From Streptomyces sp. SirexAA-E (lineage in GTDB: Bacteria; Actinomycetota; Actinomycetes; Streptomycetales; Streptomycetaceae), in contig NC_015953.1 in NCBI RefSeq assembly GCF_000177195.2, positions 2,666,001 through 2,730,000 of the forward strand: a stretch of 64,000 nucleotides of DNA. Reading direction: 5' to 3'. Shown here in pieces: positions 8,970 to 18,012 of the stretch. The notes beneath the pieces are model-generated. The model was not told where the DNA came from. It saw nothing but the letters and a program-made list of their open reading frames with translations, and searched no databases. The first letter of the stretch is position 1. Each line of letters opens with the position of its first letter. The translations under genes were made by a program, and so were the position numbers.

Positions 8970-9635
8970 TCAGCGCACGGCCACCACGACCGTCTTGCCC
9001 GCCTTGTCCTGCAGACCCTGCCGGTAGGGCTTGTCGGTGAACATCAGCACGATGTTGATCAGCCACCACAGGCACGGGCAGCACAACAGCGCCGGAAGCC
9101 ACAGCACGACGGCCCGCATCAGCGCGGAGCTGGTGTCCGGCACCGATCCGTCGTTCAGCATCGCGACCCGCATCTTCAGCAGCCGCTTGCCGGGCGTCCG
9201 GCCGTCCTTGTGCGTGAAGTACGTGTCGTAGGCGACGTAGACCACGCAGCCGATCAGCGACCAGATCAGCTGGTGCCCGTTGTAGGAGTTGCCGATCGCG
9301 TTGCCGAAGTCGTTGCCCCCGTCGTCGGAGGTGACGTCGACGGCCCCTCCGAAGGGCAGCGAGATCAGGTAGAGCGGGATCGAGATGATGAGGAAGTCGA
9401 TCAGCCGCGCCAGGATCCGCTTGCCGGGCTCGGCGAGCGGCGGCATGCCCGCCAGCGGGTCGGTGCCCCCGTACGGACCCCCGCCGCCGTACGGACCGGG
9501 GTCGTACGGCGGCGGGGGCGGGCCACTGCCGTAGGGCGAGCCGCCCGAGGGCGGCGGCCCCTGCGGCGGCCTCTTGGAGAACGGGTCGTCCTCGGGCGGC
9601 TGGCCGGGCGGCGGAGGCGGCGGTTCGTTGCTCAT
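8970..9635 (-). CDS. RDD family membrane protein, 221 aa
   Basis: The N-terminal 70 residues are proline/glycine-rich and cytoplasmic (PPPPPGQPPEDDPFSKRPPQ). An RDD domain follows, with its namesake motif in GKRILARLIDFLIISIPLYL and the second conserved patch DGRTPGKRLLKMRVAML. There are three to four membrane helices. RDD proteins are poorly understood; some act as ion antiporters. A second RDD gene on the same strand lies 132 bases upstream, so this is a paired arrangement, possibly one operon. Confidence 0.85.
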   Translation of the reverse strand: MSNEPPPPPPGQPPEDDPFSKRPPQGPPPSGGSPYGSGPPPPPYDPGPYGGGGPYGGTDPLAGMPPLAEPGKRILARLIDFLIISIPLYLISLPFGGAVDVTSDDGGNDFGNAIGNSYNGHQLIWSLIGCVVYVAYDTYFTHKDGRTPGKRLLKMRVAMLNDGSVPDTSSALMRAVVLWLPALLCCPCLWWLINIVLMFTDKPYRQGLQDKAGKTVVVAVR

Positions 9636-9767
9636 GGGGGCAGTGCACCCCGGCCCGGAAAGGCCCGCAACGGCTCAGGTCTCTTCGGGGGACGGGCCGT
9701 CAGCACACGGGCGTACGGGGCCCCTCGACGGTGTACCGGACACCGGGCGGGGCCGCCCGACAGGCTC

Positions 9768-11426
9768 TCAGCCGGCGACGAAGGTTCGGGCGGCCTTGTC
9801 GTGCCAGCACTGGCGCCACGGACGGTCGATCAGGCACCAGAGCACGTTGACCACACCGACGACGAGCAGGCCCAGCACCCCGTACACCAGCCAGCGGTAC
9901 AGCGCGGCCTTGAAGGTGGGCGTGCCGTGCGACTCGATGTCGCGGACCTCGACGCCGCAGAGCTTCTTGCCCAGGGTGCGGCCCCACTTGGCGGTGGGCA
10001 GCGCCTCCAGCAGGAGGCCGAGCACCAGGAAGGCGGCGACCACCGCGCCGAGCAGTCCGGCCGTGGTCGAGTCCAGCAGCCAGACGGTGACCGTCTCACC
10101 GGTCTGCTTCGCCGCGTCGATCTTCCGGTCGACGTGGTCCAGTGCCCGGGTCGCCAGCGGGAAGCCCGCGGCCCCGACGAGCGCGCCGAGCACCAGCGTG
10201 TCCAGGAGCCGGGCCGCCAGCCGCTTGCCGAGACCGGCCGGGCGGGCTGCCGCCTGGGCACGGGCGAGCTGCTGGAAGGGGTCGTCGACGGGAGGCTTCC
10301 AGGGCGTGACCGGCTGCTGCTGCTCGGGCGGGGCGGCCTGCCGGTGCTGCTGCGCCGGGACGGGGTGCGGCTGCTGCGGGCCGGGCGCCGGCTCGGGTCG
10401 GGCGAGCTGGTGGACCTGCTGGGCCCAGGAGGCGGAGCCGTCGGCGGGACCGGGCAGCTGGGGAGCCACCGGCCGGGACGGTGCCTGCGCGCGGTTCTGC
10501 GGCTGGTGCGGGGCCGGGAGGCGCGGGGCCTGGTTCTGCGCGGCGTGGTGCGGGGCCTGGTTCTGCGCCGCGTGGTGCGGGGCCGCGTGGTCGGGAGCCT
10601 GGCTCTGCGTCCGGGGCGGGCTCTGCGCGGGTGCGGGGAGCTGCGGTGAAGGGGCCTGGGGCGTGCGGGTGGCCGGGAGCGCGCGCATCGCCATCGTGCC
10701 GTCCGCGCGCGCTTCCTCGCCCGGGGCCGGGGTGCGGGACGCGCCGCGTCCCAGGGCGCGGATGGTGACCGTGCCGTCGCTCGGCGGACGCGCGCCGGCG
10801 TCGTCGGCACCGCCCGGCCGGTCGGTCCGGCGGGCGACGGCGCCCGCGTCGCTCTCGTTGTCCCACGTCCCCGGCAGCTCCCCGCGTGCCGGGCCGGGCA
10901 CGACGGGCCGGCGCGGGTCGACGGGGGTCAGGCCGGCGGGCCCGGTGGCGGAGGCCGGGACATCGCGGCGTACGGGACCGGAGGGGGCGTCCGACGCGGC
11001 GGCCGGGAGCGCGGGTGCGGGCGGTGGTACGGCGGTCGACGGGGCCTGGCCCGCGGTCCGGGGATCGGGGCCGCCGCCCCAGGAGACACGGCGGTCGTGT
11101 TCGCCGCCGAATCCGGCCTGCCGGGAGGTGTCGGCCTGCCAGGCGGTGGCCGGCTCGGGGCGGTCGGCGCCCGTGCCGTCCGGGGAGCCCTCGCCGGACT
11201 CACCGGCCGCGTCCGCCTCGTCGAAGTACATCGGACCGGTCTCGTCCACCGGGGCGGTCACGGGCGGCGGCGCGGGGGACGCCCCGTCCTGTCGCGGTGC
11301 GGGCCGGCTCGTGCCGGGGACCCAGGACGCGCCGTTCCAGTACCGGACGTATCCGGGGATGGACGGATCGGGGTAGTACCCCTCGCGGGGGCTTTCGTCA
11401 CCGGGTGCCGGGGTTGGGGCGCTCAT
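9768..11426 (-). CDS. DUF2510-linker-RDD membrane protein, 552 aa
   Basis: The N-terminus has a DUF2510 module with conserved aromatics (GYYPDPSIPGYVRYWNGASW). About 330 residues of proline/alanine/glutamine-rich linker follow, including a 9-residue tandem repeat. The C-terminal RDD domain (GLGKRLAARLLDTLVLGALV, then WGRTLGKKLCGVEVRD) has about three membrane helices. DUF2510 modules are typically extracytoplasmic or regulatory tethers in actinobacteria; the function is unknown. ATG 11426 is chosen because it places DUF2510 at the start; longer open frame lies upstream. The linker is far longer than in the neighbouring paralogue. Confidence 0.8.
   Translation of the reverse strand: MSAPTPAPGDESPREGYYPDPSIPGYVRYWNGASWVPGTSRPAPRQDGASPAPPPVTAPVDETGPMYFDEADAAGESGEGSPDGTGADRPEPATAWQADTSRQAGFGGEHDRRVSWGGGPDPRTAGQAPSTAVPPPAPALPAAASDAPSGPVRRDVPASATGPAGLTPVDPRRPVVPGPARGELPGTWDNESDAGAVARRTDRPGGADDAGARPPSDGTVTIRALGRGASRTPAPGEEARADGTMAMRALPATRTPQAPSPQLPAPAQSPPRTQSQAPDHAAPHHAAQNQAPHHAAQNQAPRLPAPHQPQNRAQAPSRPVAPQLPGPADGSASWAQQVHQLARPEPAPGPQQPHPVPAQQHRQAAPPEQQQPVTPWKPPVDDPFQQLARAQAAARPAGLGKRLAARLLDTLVLGALVGAAGFPLATRALDHVDRKIDAAKQTGETVTVWLLDSTTAGLLGAVVAAFLVLGLLLEALPTAKWGRTLGKKLCGVEVRDIESHGTPTFKAALYRWLVYGVLGLLVVGVVNVLWCLIDRPWRQCWHDKAARTFVAG
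10525..10584. repeat. 27-bp tandem repeat in the RDD gene linker
   Basis: Two near-identical 27-base units encode the nonapeptide repeat APHHAAQNQ on the minus strand. A third degenerate unit follows. The period is a multiple of three, so copy-number change would keep the frame. Confidence 0.75.
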
Positions 11427-11679
11427 CACCGTGGTCCCGTATCTCTTCGAGGCCTCGGGCCGACCGGCGAGGTGCTCGTGGCGGTCGGCCCCCATACAAG
11501 GGTCCACATCTATCAGACCTCCGCGCACCCCCGGGCCCGTCCTGACGTTTGGACCACTTTCAGGGCTCGGTGAAGTTTTTCTGGGAAGTGGCGTCATGGA
11601 GAGCACGGAGGGTGCTCTCTCCCTGTGCGGGCCGGTCACGGGACCGGTCCCTACGAGCATCGGAAGGTCGTGCACCCTC

Positions 11680-12156
11680 ATGCAGAACGTCGTGGAACGC
11701 GAACTCGAAGTGAAGTTGGTCCTGTCGCCCGAACGCTCCGTCCCCGTCCCGGCCCGGCTCTCGTACATCACGGCCGATCCCTACGCCGTGCACATCACGT
11801 TCCACATCGGTTCCGAGTCGCCCGTGCACTGGACGTTCGCCCGGGAGCTCCTGGTGGAGGGGGTGTTCAGGCCGTGCGGACACGGGGACGTCCGGATCTG
11901 GCCGACCAGGACCGGGGACCGTCAGGTGATCTGTGTGGCCCTCACCTCCCCCGACGGCAACGCCCTGCTGGAGCTCCCGTCGGCCGCCGTCGCCGCCTGG
12001 ACCGAGCGCACGCTGCGGGTGGTGCCTCCGGGCTCGGAGAGCGCGCTGCTGGGGCTGGACGGCGCGCTCGCGGAACTGCTCGCCCCGATGCCCGCCGACG
12101 ATCTGTGGATGAGCGATCCGTGGTCCTCGGACGATCCGCCGGAGGGTGATTCCTGA
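11680..12156 (+). CDS. ssgG: SsgA-like sporulation/cell-division protein (SsgG type)
   Basis: This 158-residue cytoplasmic protein belongs to the SALP family, unique to sporulating actinomycetes, which controls septum placement in aerial hyphae. The core is clear: SVPVPARLSYITADPYAVHITFHIG, WTFARELLVEGVFRPCGHGDVRIWP, and VICVALTSPDGNALLELP. In S. coelicolor, SsgG helps position sporulation septa. The symbol is assigned from the family plus gene order beside a GlcD-like oxidase and hpd, so it is partly inference. ATG 11680 starts directly at the domain; an ATG at 11596 is possible but would add residues unlike the family. It is convergent with the oxidase, ten bases apart. Confidence 0.8.
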   Translation: MQNVVERELEVKLVLSPERSVPVPARLSYITADPYAVHITFHIGSESPVHWTFARELLVEGVFRPCGHGDVRIWPTRTGDRQVICVALTSPDGNALLELPSAAVAAWTERTLRVVPPGSESALLGLDGALAELLAPMPADDLWMSDPWSSDDPPEGDS

Positions 12157-12166
12157 GCGCGGCGGG

Positions 12167-13534
12167 TCAGAAGAGCTTGCCGGGGTTGAGCAGTCCCAGG
12201 GGGTCGAAGGCCGCCTTGACGCCACGCTGCATCTCCACGCCCACCTCGCCCAGTTCGCGGGCGAGCCACTCCTTCTTCAGGACGCCGACGCCGTGTTCGC
12301 CGGTGATCGTGCCGCCCAGTTCGAGGCCGAGCGCCATGATCTCGTCGAAGGAGGCACGGGCCCTGCGGGACTCGTCGGGGTCGGTGTGGTCGAAGCAGAC
12401 GACGGGGTGGGTGTTGCCGTCACCGGCGTGTGCGCACACACCGATGGTGAGACCGAACTTCTCGGCGACGGCGGCCGTGCCCTCCAGCATCGCGCCGAGC
12501 CGCGAACGCGGTACGCAGACGTCGTCGATCATGGTGGCCGGCTTGACGGTCTCCAGCGCGGGGAGCGACAGCCGACGGGCCTGGAGCAGGAGTTCGGACT
12601 CGGCGGTGTCCTCCGCGGGCACCACCTCGGTGGCACCCGCCGCGGCGCACAGTTCGCCGACGGCGGCGAGGTCGGCGGCCGGGTCGGGTGTGTCGAAGGC
12701 GCAGAGCAGCAGCGCCTCGGTGGATTCGGGGAGGCCCATGGAGGTCATCGCGTTGACGGCCCGGACGGTCGTACGGTCCATCAGTTCGAGGAGTGAAGGG
12801 GTGTGTCCGCGCTCCATGATCCGGCAGACGGCGTCGCACGCCGTGGCCGCGGACGGGAACTCGGCGGCCAGGACGAGCTGCCGGGGCGGCTGGGGGCGCA
12901 GTGCGAGGACGGCTTTGACGACGATGCCGAGGCTGCCCTCGGAGCCGACGAAGAGCCGGGTGAGGTCGTATCCGGCGACTCCCTTCGCGGTGCGGCGGCC
13001 GGTGTTCAGCAGCCGGCCGTCGGCCAGGACGACCTCCAGGCCCAGGACGTATTCGGCGGTGACGCCGTACTTCACGCAGCACAGGCCGCCGGACGCGGTG
13101 CCGATGTTGCCGCCGATGGTGCACGTCTCCCAGCTGGAGGGGTCCGGCGGGTAGCACAGCCCGTGTTCGCCCACCGCCCGGGACAGGGTGGCGTTGACGA
13201 CGCCCGGCTCCACCACGGCGATCCGGTCGACCGGGCTGATCTCCAGGATCCGGTCCATCTTCACCAGGGAGAGCACGATGCACCCGTCCGTGGCGTTGGC
13301 CGCGCCCGACAGACCCGTACGGGCGCCCTGGGGCACGACGGGGACGCGGAGAGCGGTGGCGGTCCGCATGACGTGCTGGACCTCCTCGACCGTGCGCGGG
13401 AGCACGACGACGGCGGGGGTGCCCGCCTCGCAGAAGCTCGCCATGTCGTGGGCGTACGAGGCGGTGACGTCGGGGTCCGTGACCAGTGCTTCGGCCGGCA
13501 GGCCCGTGCGAAGGCGTTCGACGAGTGCGTCCAT
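12167..13534 (-). CDS. FAD-linked 2-hydroxyacid oxidase (GlcD / D-lactate dehydrogenase type)
   Basis: This 455-residue flavoprotein oxidises a 2-hydroxyacid such as glycolate or D-lactate. The N-terminal FAD-binding domain of the PCMH fold includes VPVVPQGARTGLSGAANAT and GGNIGTASGGLCCVKYGVT. The C-terminal FAD-oxidase domain ends with the active-site-bearing GVCAHAGDGNTHPVV and GTITGEHGVGVLKKEWL. The length matches GlcD. No GlcE/GlcF partners are nearby, so it probably works as a stand-alone dehydrogenase. The ATG at 13534 gives the family-length start; substrate is not determined from sequence. Confidence 0.88.
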   Translation of the reverse strand: MDALVERLRTGLPAEALVTDPDVTASYAHDMASFCEAGTPAVVVLPRTVEEVQHVMRTATALRVPVVPQGARTGLSGAANATDGCIVLSLVKMDRILEISPVDRIAVVEPGVVNATLSRAVGEHGLCYPPDPSSWETCTIGGNIGTASGGLCCVKYGVTAEYVLGLEVVLADGRLLNTGRRTAKGVAGYDLTRLFVGSEGSLGIVVKAVLALRPQPPRQLVLAAEFPSAATACDAVCRIMERGHTPSLLELMDRTTVRAVNAMTSMGLPESTEALLLCAFDTPDPAADLAAVGELCAAAGATEVVPAEDTAESELLLQARRLSLPALETVKPATMIDDVCVPRSRLGAMLEGTAAVAEKFGLTIGVCAHAGDGNTHPVVCFDHTDPDESRRARASFDEIMALGLELGGTITGEHGVGVLKKEWLARELGEVGVEMQRGVKAAFDPLGLLNPGKLF

Positions 13535-13622
13535 GATCCAAGCGTGACACCCGGGGCCAATGGTGTGAACCCTTCTTCCCCGCCCATCGCGGAGCGCGAT
13601 GTGATCGTCATACTGACGCAGA

Positions 13623-15239
13623 GTGATGGCCATGGATGCCATGCCGCAGCAGAACCCGGAGTCCCCCGCCTCCCCCCTGCCGCCGGAAGGTGCGACGGCC
13701 GTACCACCGCCTCCCCCGCCGATGCGCACCACGCTGCGCAGGGCTGCCTTCGGTGCCGTCGCCGCCGGCGTGCTCGTGGCCGGGGCCCTGGTCGCCGTGC
13801 CGGACGAGCCCCACGAGAAGGCCGCGCCGCCCGCGCCGGGGCCGGTGGCCCGGGCCGAGGCCGCGGCGGCCGCCGGTTCACCCGCGTCGCTGTCCGACCT
13901 CACGGCGCTGATCGGCGACCGGCAGAAGTGGGTGGAGACCCACCCGTCCGACGCCCCCGCCTGGGCGGCGCTCGGTACGGCGTACGCGCAGTGGGGCACC
14001 CGTTCCGCGGACGCGTCCTACTTCACGCGCGCCGAGCAGGCCCTGCGGCGCTCGCTGGCCGCGCGGCCCGGTGAGCGCGGCAACACCGAGGCGTGGGCAG
14101 GACTGGGGGCGCTGGCCAACGCCCGCAACGACCACCTCGCGGCGAAGAAGTGGGGCGAGACGGTTCGCGCGCGGGCCCCGAAGAGCTGGACGGCCTACCC
14201 GGTCCTGATCGACGCGTACAACGGCCTGGGCGAGTACGAGGCCGCGGCCAAGGCCACGGAGACGTTCGGGACCCTGCGCGGCGGGGTACCCGCGCTGGCC
14301 CGGACGTCGCAGATGTACCGCGACCAGGGCTGGCGCGAGGACGCCCTCGCCACCGCCCGGGAGGCCGCCGACCACGCGAAGACCCCCGCCGAGAAGGCCG
14401 GCGCGCTGCACCGGCTGGGCGATCTGGCGTGGGAGCGCGGCGAGCCGGTCGAAGCCCTCGCCCAGTACGACGCCGCCCTGCGCACCGACCGGGGCCACCT
14501 CGTCTCCCGGGCGGGCCGGGCGCGCGCCCTGGCCGCCCTGGACCGCACGGACGAGGCACTGGCCGACTACCGGACGGTGACCGCGAAGCTGCCGCAGCCC
14601 GAGGTCGTCCTGGAACTCGGTGAGTTGTACGAGTCGATGGGTCTGGACGGCGACGCCCGCACCCAGTACGCGAAGCTCCGCGAACTGCTGGACCGGGCGC
14701 AGGCCGCGGGGGTGAACGAGTCCCTGACCGAGGCCCGCTTCGAGGCCGACCACGGCGACCCGGAGGTGGCGGTGGAGCTGATGCAGGCGGAGTGGTCCTC
14801 GCTGCGCCGCAGTGCGGCGGTGGCCGACGCGCTGGGCTGGGCCCTGCACCGGGCGGGACGGTCCGAGGAGGCGGTGCAGTACGCGGAGCGCTCCCTGGAG
14901 AGCGGGGTGCGGGACGCCTCGTACGCCTACCACCTGGGGGTGATCGAGAGCGCCCTCGGCCAGGACGGGCCGGCCCGGGCGCGCCTGGAGGAGGCCCTCC
15001 GGACGAATCCGGACTTCTCCCCGCTCGGCGCACCGCTGGCCGAGAAGGCCCTGGAGTCCCTGGGTGAACCGGCGCCGGGCGGCCCGGCGGTGGTCCGGCC
15101 CCCGTCGGCCGGGACCACCGCGACGGCGGCGCCCTCGCCCGAGCCCGTCCCGGAGAAGACGGAGAAGGCCCAGGCCGGGCCGGAACCCCAGGCGTCCGGG
15201 CCGGCGGGCGGCGCGTCCCCGAAGGCGGCGGCGTCGTAG
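13623..15239 (+). CDS. Membrane-anchored tetratricopeptide-repeat protein, 538 aa
   Basis: A short proline-rich cytoplasmic start is followed by one membrane helix (about residues 41-60, FGAVAAGVLVAGALVAVP). A long extracytoplasmic region follows with about ten helical TPR-like repeats (for example WAALGTAYAQWG, WAGLGALANARNDHLAAKKWG, LHRLGDLAWERGEPVEALAQYDAAL). The last 70 residues are proline/alanine-rich. TPR arrays mediate protein-protein contact; no enzymatic domain is present. The start is uncertain among GTG 13623, ATG 13626 and ATG 13632, none with a strong ribosome site. It lies divergent from the GlcD gene (88-base gap) and convergent with hpd. Confidence 0.75.
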   Translation: MMAMDAMPQQNPESPASPLPPEGATAVPPPPPPMRTTLRRAAFGAVAAGVLVAGALVAVPDEPHEKAAPPAPGPVARAEAAAAAGSPASLSDLTALIGDRQKWVETHPSDAPAWAALGTAYAQWGTRSADASYFTRAEQALRRSLAARPGERGNTEAWAGLGALANARNDHLAAKKWGETVRARAPKSWTAYPVLIDAYNGLGEYEAAAKATETFGTLRGGVPALARTSQMYRDQGWREDALATAREAADHAKTPAEKAGALHRLGDLAWERGEPVEALAQYDAALRTDRGHLVSRAGRARALAALDRTDEALADYRTVTAKLPQPEVVLELGELYESMGLDGDARTQYAKLRELLDRAQAAGVNESLTEARFEADHGDPEVAVELMQAEWSSLRRSAAVADALGWALHRAGRSEEAVQYAERSLESGVRDASYAYHLGVIESALGQDGPARARLEEALRTNPDFSPLGAPLAEKALESLGEPAPGGPAVVRPPSAGTTATAAPSPEPVPEKTEKAQAGPEPQASGPAGGASPKAAAS

Positions 15240-15256
15240 CCGGCGGGACGCGGAAG

Positions 15257-15295
15257 GGACGGGCCCTCCCCGGGGCGTTCGGGGAGGGCCCGTCC
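15257..15295. terminator. Bidirectional terminator, TPR gene / hpd
   Basis: A perfect 15-bp stem (15257-15271 with 15281-15295) and 9-base loop sits between the two convergent genes, 17 bases past the TPR stop and 35 past the hpd stop. Confidence 0.8.
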
Positions 15296-15330
15296 TGTCG
15301 GTGCGTCCCGGCACCCGGCCGGGCGGGGTC

Positions 15331-16596
<1,266 letters not shown>

Positions 16597-16598
16597 TC

Positions 16599-17072
16599 AT
16601 GACGATCGATCATCTGGACGGCCGGCTCATCGTGCTGCTGGCACGGGAGCCACGCATCGGTGTACTGGAGGCGTCCCGGCGCCTCGGGGTGGCGCGCGGG
16701 ACCGTGCAGGCACGGATGGACCGGCTTCAGTCGAACGGCGTCATCCGCGGTTTCGGACCGGACGTCGACCCGGCGGCGCTGGGCTACCCCGTCACCGCCT
16801 TCGCCACCCTGGAGATCCGGCAGGGCCAGGGGGCGGACGTACGGGCACACCTGAGTGGGGTGCCCGAGGTGCTGGAGCTGCACACCACGACCGGGCAGGG
16901 GGACATGCTCTGCCGGCTGGTGGCGCGCTCCAACGCGGATCTCCAGCGGGTGATCGACCGTGTGGTCGGCTTCGGGGGGATCGTCCGGGCCGCCACGGCG
17001 ATCGTGATGGAGAACCCCGTACCGCTGCGCGTCATCCCTCTCGTCGAACAGGCCGCCGAGGACGCCGATTGA
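16599..17072 (+). CDS. Lrp/AsnC family transcriptional regulator (likely controls hpd)
   Basis: This 157-residue protein has an N-terminal winged HTH (DGRLIVLLAREPRIGVLEAS then VARGTVQARMDRLQSNGVI). The RAM ligand-binding domain follows, with the usual VLELHTTTGQGDMLCRLVARS core. GGGAGA lies seven bases before the ATG. The gene is divergent from hpd, and the shared 122 bases contain half-site-like TTGCGCACC/TTGCGAAG repeats on the minus strand. By analogy with other Lrp-type regulators next to amino-acid catabolic genes it probably senses tyrosine, phenylalanine or a breakdown product. Confidence 0.85.
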   Translation: MTIDHLDGRLIVLLAREPRIGVLEASRRLGVARGTVQARMDRLQSNGVIRGFGPDVDPAALGYPVTAFATLEIRQGQGADVRAHLSGVPEVLELHTTTGQGDMLCRLVARSNADLQRVIDRVVGFGGIVRAATAIVMENPVPLRVIPLVEQAAEDAD

Positions 17073-17121
17073 CGGAACCGGGTGAGCGGGCCGGGCGAGT
17101 GGGACGGGCGAGTGGGACGGG

Positions 17122-17182
17122 CACAAAGAGAACTCTGCAAAGAAGTCGATGCAAAGAACCACTTGCAAAGCTGTCTTTGCAA
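17122..17182 (+). promoter_or_regulatory. Phased TGCAAAG operator array before the ArsR-type gene
   Basis: TGCAAAG occurs at 17136, 17150 and 17164, exactly 14 bases apart. A degenerate copy (CACAAAG) lies at 17122 in the same phase. The last copy forms a perfect palindrome, TTGCAAAG-CTGT-CTTTGCAA, at 17163-17182. The array ends at the core promoter of the regulator gene, so it is probably the autoregulatory binding site of that protein. Confidence 0.75.
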
Positions 17183-17191
17183 CTCTAGAGT
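17163..17191 (+). promoter_or_regulatory. Candidate promoter giving a leaderless transcript
   Basis: TTGCAA (17163-17168) and TAGAGT (17186-17191) are 17 bases apart. The expected start of transcription, about seven bases on, is the ATG at 17198. No Shine-Dalgarno sequence precedes that ATG, which fits a leaderless mRNA. The -35 box lies inside the operator palindrome. Confidence 0.55.
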
Positions 17192-17197
17192 CACGGC

Positions 17198-17815
17198 ATG
17201 CCTCCTACCGAACCCGCGGACGGGCCGGCCCACACGCCGGACGAGCTGAACATCCACCAGGTCGACGCCCGCACCCTGCGCGGCCTCGCCCACCCGATGC
17301 GCATCCGGCTGCTGAACGCCCTCCGGGAGTTCGGCCCGGCCACCGCCTCCGGGCTCGCCGAGCGGCTCGGTGAGTCCAGCGGCGCCACCAGCTACCACCT
17401 GCGCCAACTAGCCGCGTACGGCTTCGTGGAGGACGACCCGACCCGTGGCAAGGGCCGCGAGCGCTGGTGGAAGTCGGCGCACGAGGGCACGGCGTTCGGG
17501 CCCACCACCGAGTTCATGAACCACACGGACCCCGAGGTGCGCGGCGCCATAGGAGTGGTCCTCCACGAGGTCGCCTCCGTGCACGCCCAGGAGCTGAGCA
17601 CCTGGCTCGGCACCATGCGCGAGTGGCCCGAGGAGTGGCAACGCGGCATGGACGTCAGCGACTTCAAGGTCCGGCTCACCCCGGAGCTCTCCCTGGAGCT
17701 CGCCGAGAGGATCCACGCACTGGTGGACGACTACCGGGGCCGGGTCCCCGAGGGCACCGAGGGATCGGCCGTCGTCCGCACCCACCTGCACATGTTCCCG
17801 CGCCCGACCGACTGA
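17198..17815 (+). CDS. ArsR/HTH_20-type transcriptional regulator
   Basis: This 205-residue protein has an N-terminal winged HTH (about residues 25-95): LRGLAHPMRIRLLNALREFG, ATASGLAERLGESSGATSYHLRQLAAYGFV and the wing RGKGRERWW. The C-terminal half is alpha-helical and of the type found in streptomycete regulators that sit before MFS exporters. It has no metal-binding Cys motif. A small ORF and an MFS transporter follow in the same direction with 12- and 2-base gaps, so the three form an operon. The operator/promoter overlap predicts self-repression. Confidence 0.85.
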   Translation: MPPTEPADGPAHTPDELNIHQVDARTLRGLAHPMRIRLLNALREFGPATASGLAERLGESSGATSYHLRQLAAYGFVEDDPTRGKGRERWWKSAHEGTAFGPTTEFMNHTDPEVRGAIGVVLHEVASVHAQELSTWLGTMREWPEEWQRGMDVSDFKVRLTPELSLELAERIHALVDDYRGRVPEGTEGSAVVRTHLHMFPRPTD

Positions 17816-17827
17816 GGGGATCACGAC

Positions 17828-18010
17828 ATGCATCACGACATCCACGCCATGCTGCACGCCTACCGCTCCGCCGAACTTCGCCGGGAGGCGGCCGAGTTCC
17901 GGGCGCCGAGACCCCGGATGCTCAACCGTATGGGCTGGACGATGGTCGAGCTGGGCCTGCGTCTCGCCCAGGAGCGGCCCGCCCCGGTCCGCGCGGCGCG
18001 GACGGCCTGA
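17828..18010 (+). CDS. Small basic protein, 60 aa, in the regulator-exporter operon
   Basis: The product begins MHHDIHAMLHAYRSAELRRE and continues with an amphipathic basic helix and an Arg/Ala-rich end. It has no membrane segment. GAGGGGATC lies upstream of the ATG at a good distance, and the stop is two bases before the MFS start, which suggests translational coupling. Such small ORFs between an HTH_20 regulator and an MFS gene are frequent in Streptomyces, but I know no function. Confidence 0.6.
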   Translation: MHHDIHAMLHAYRSAELRREAAEFRAPRPRMLNRMGWTMVELGLRLAQERPAPVRAARTA

Positions 18011-18012
18011 CG

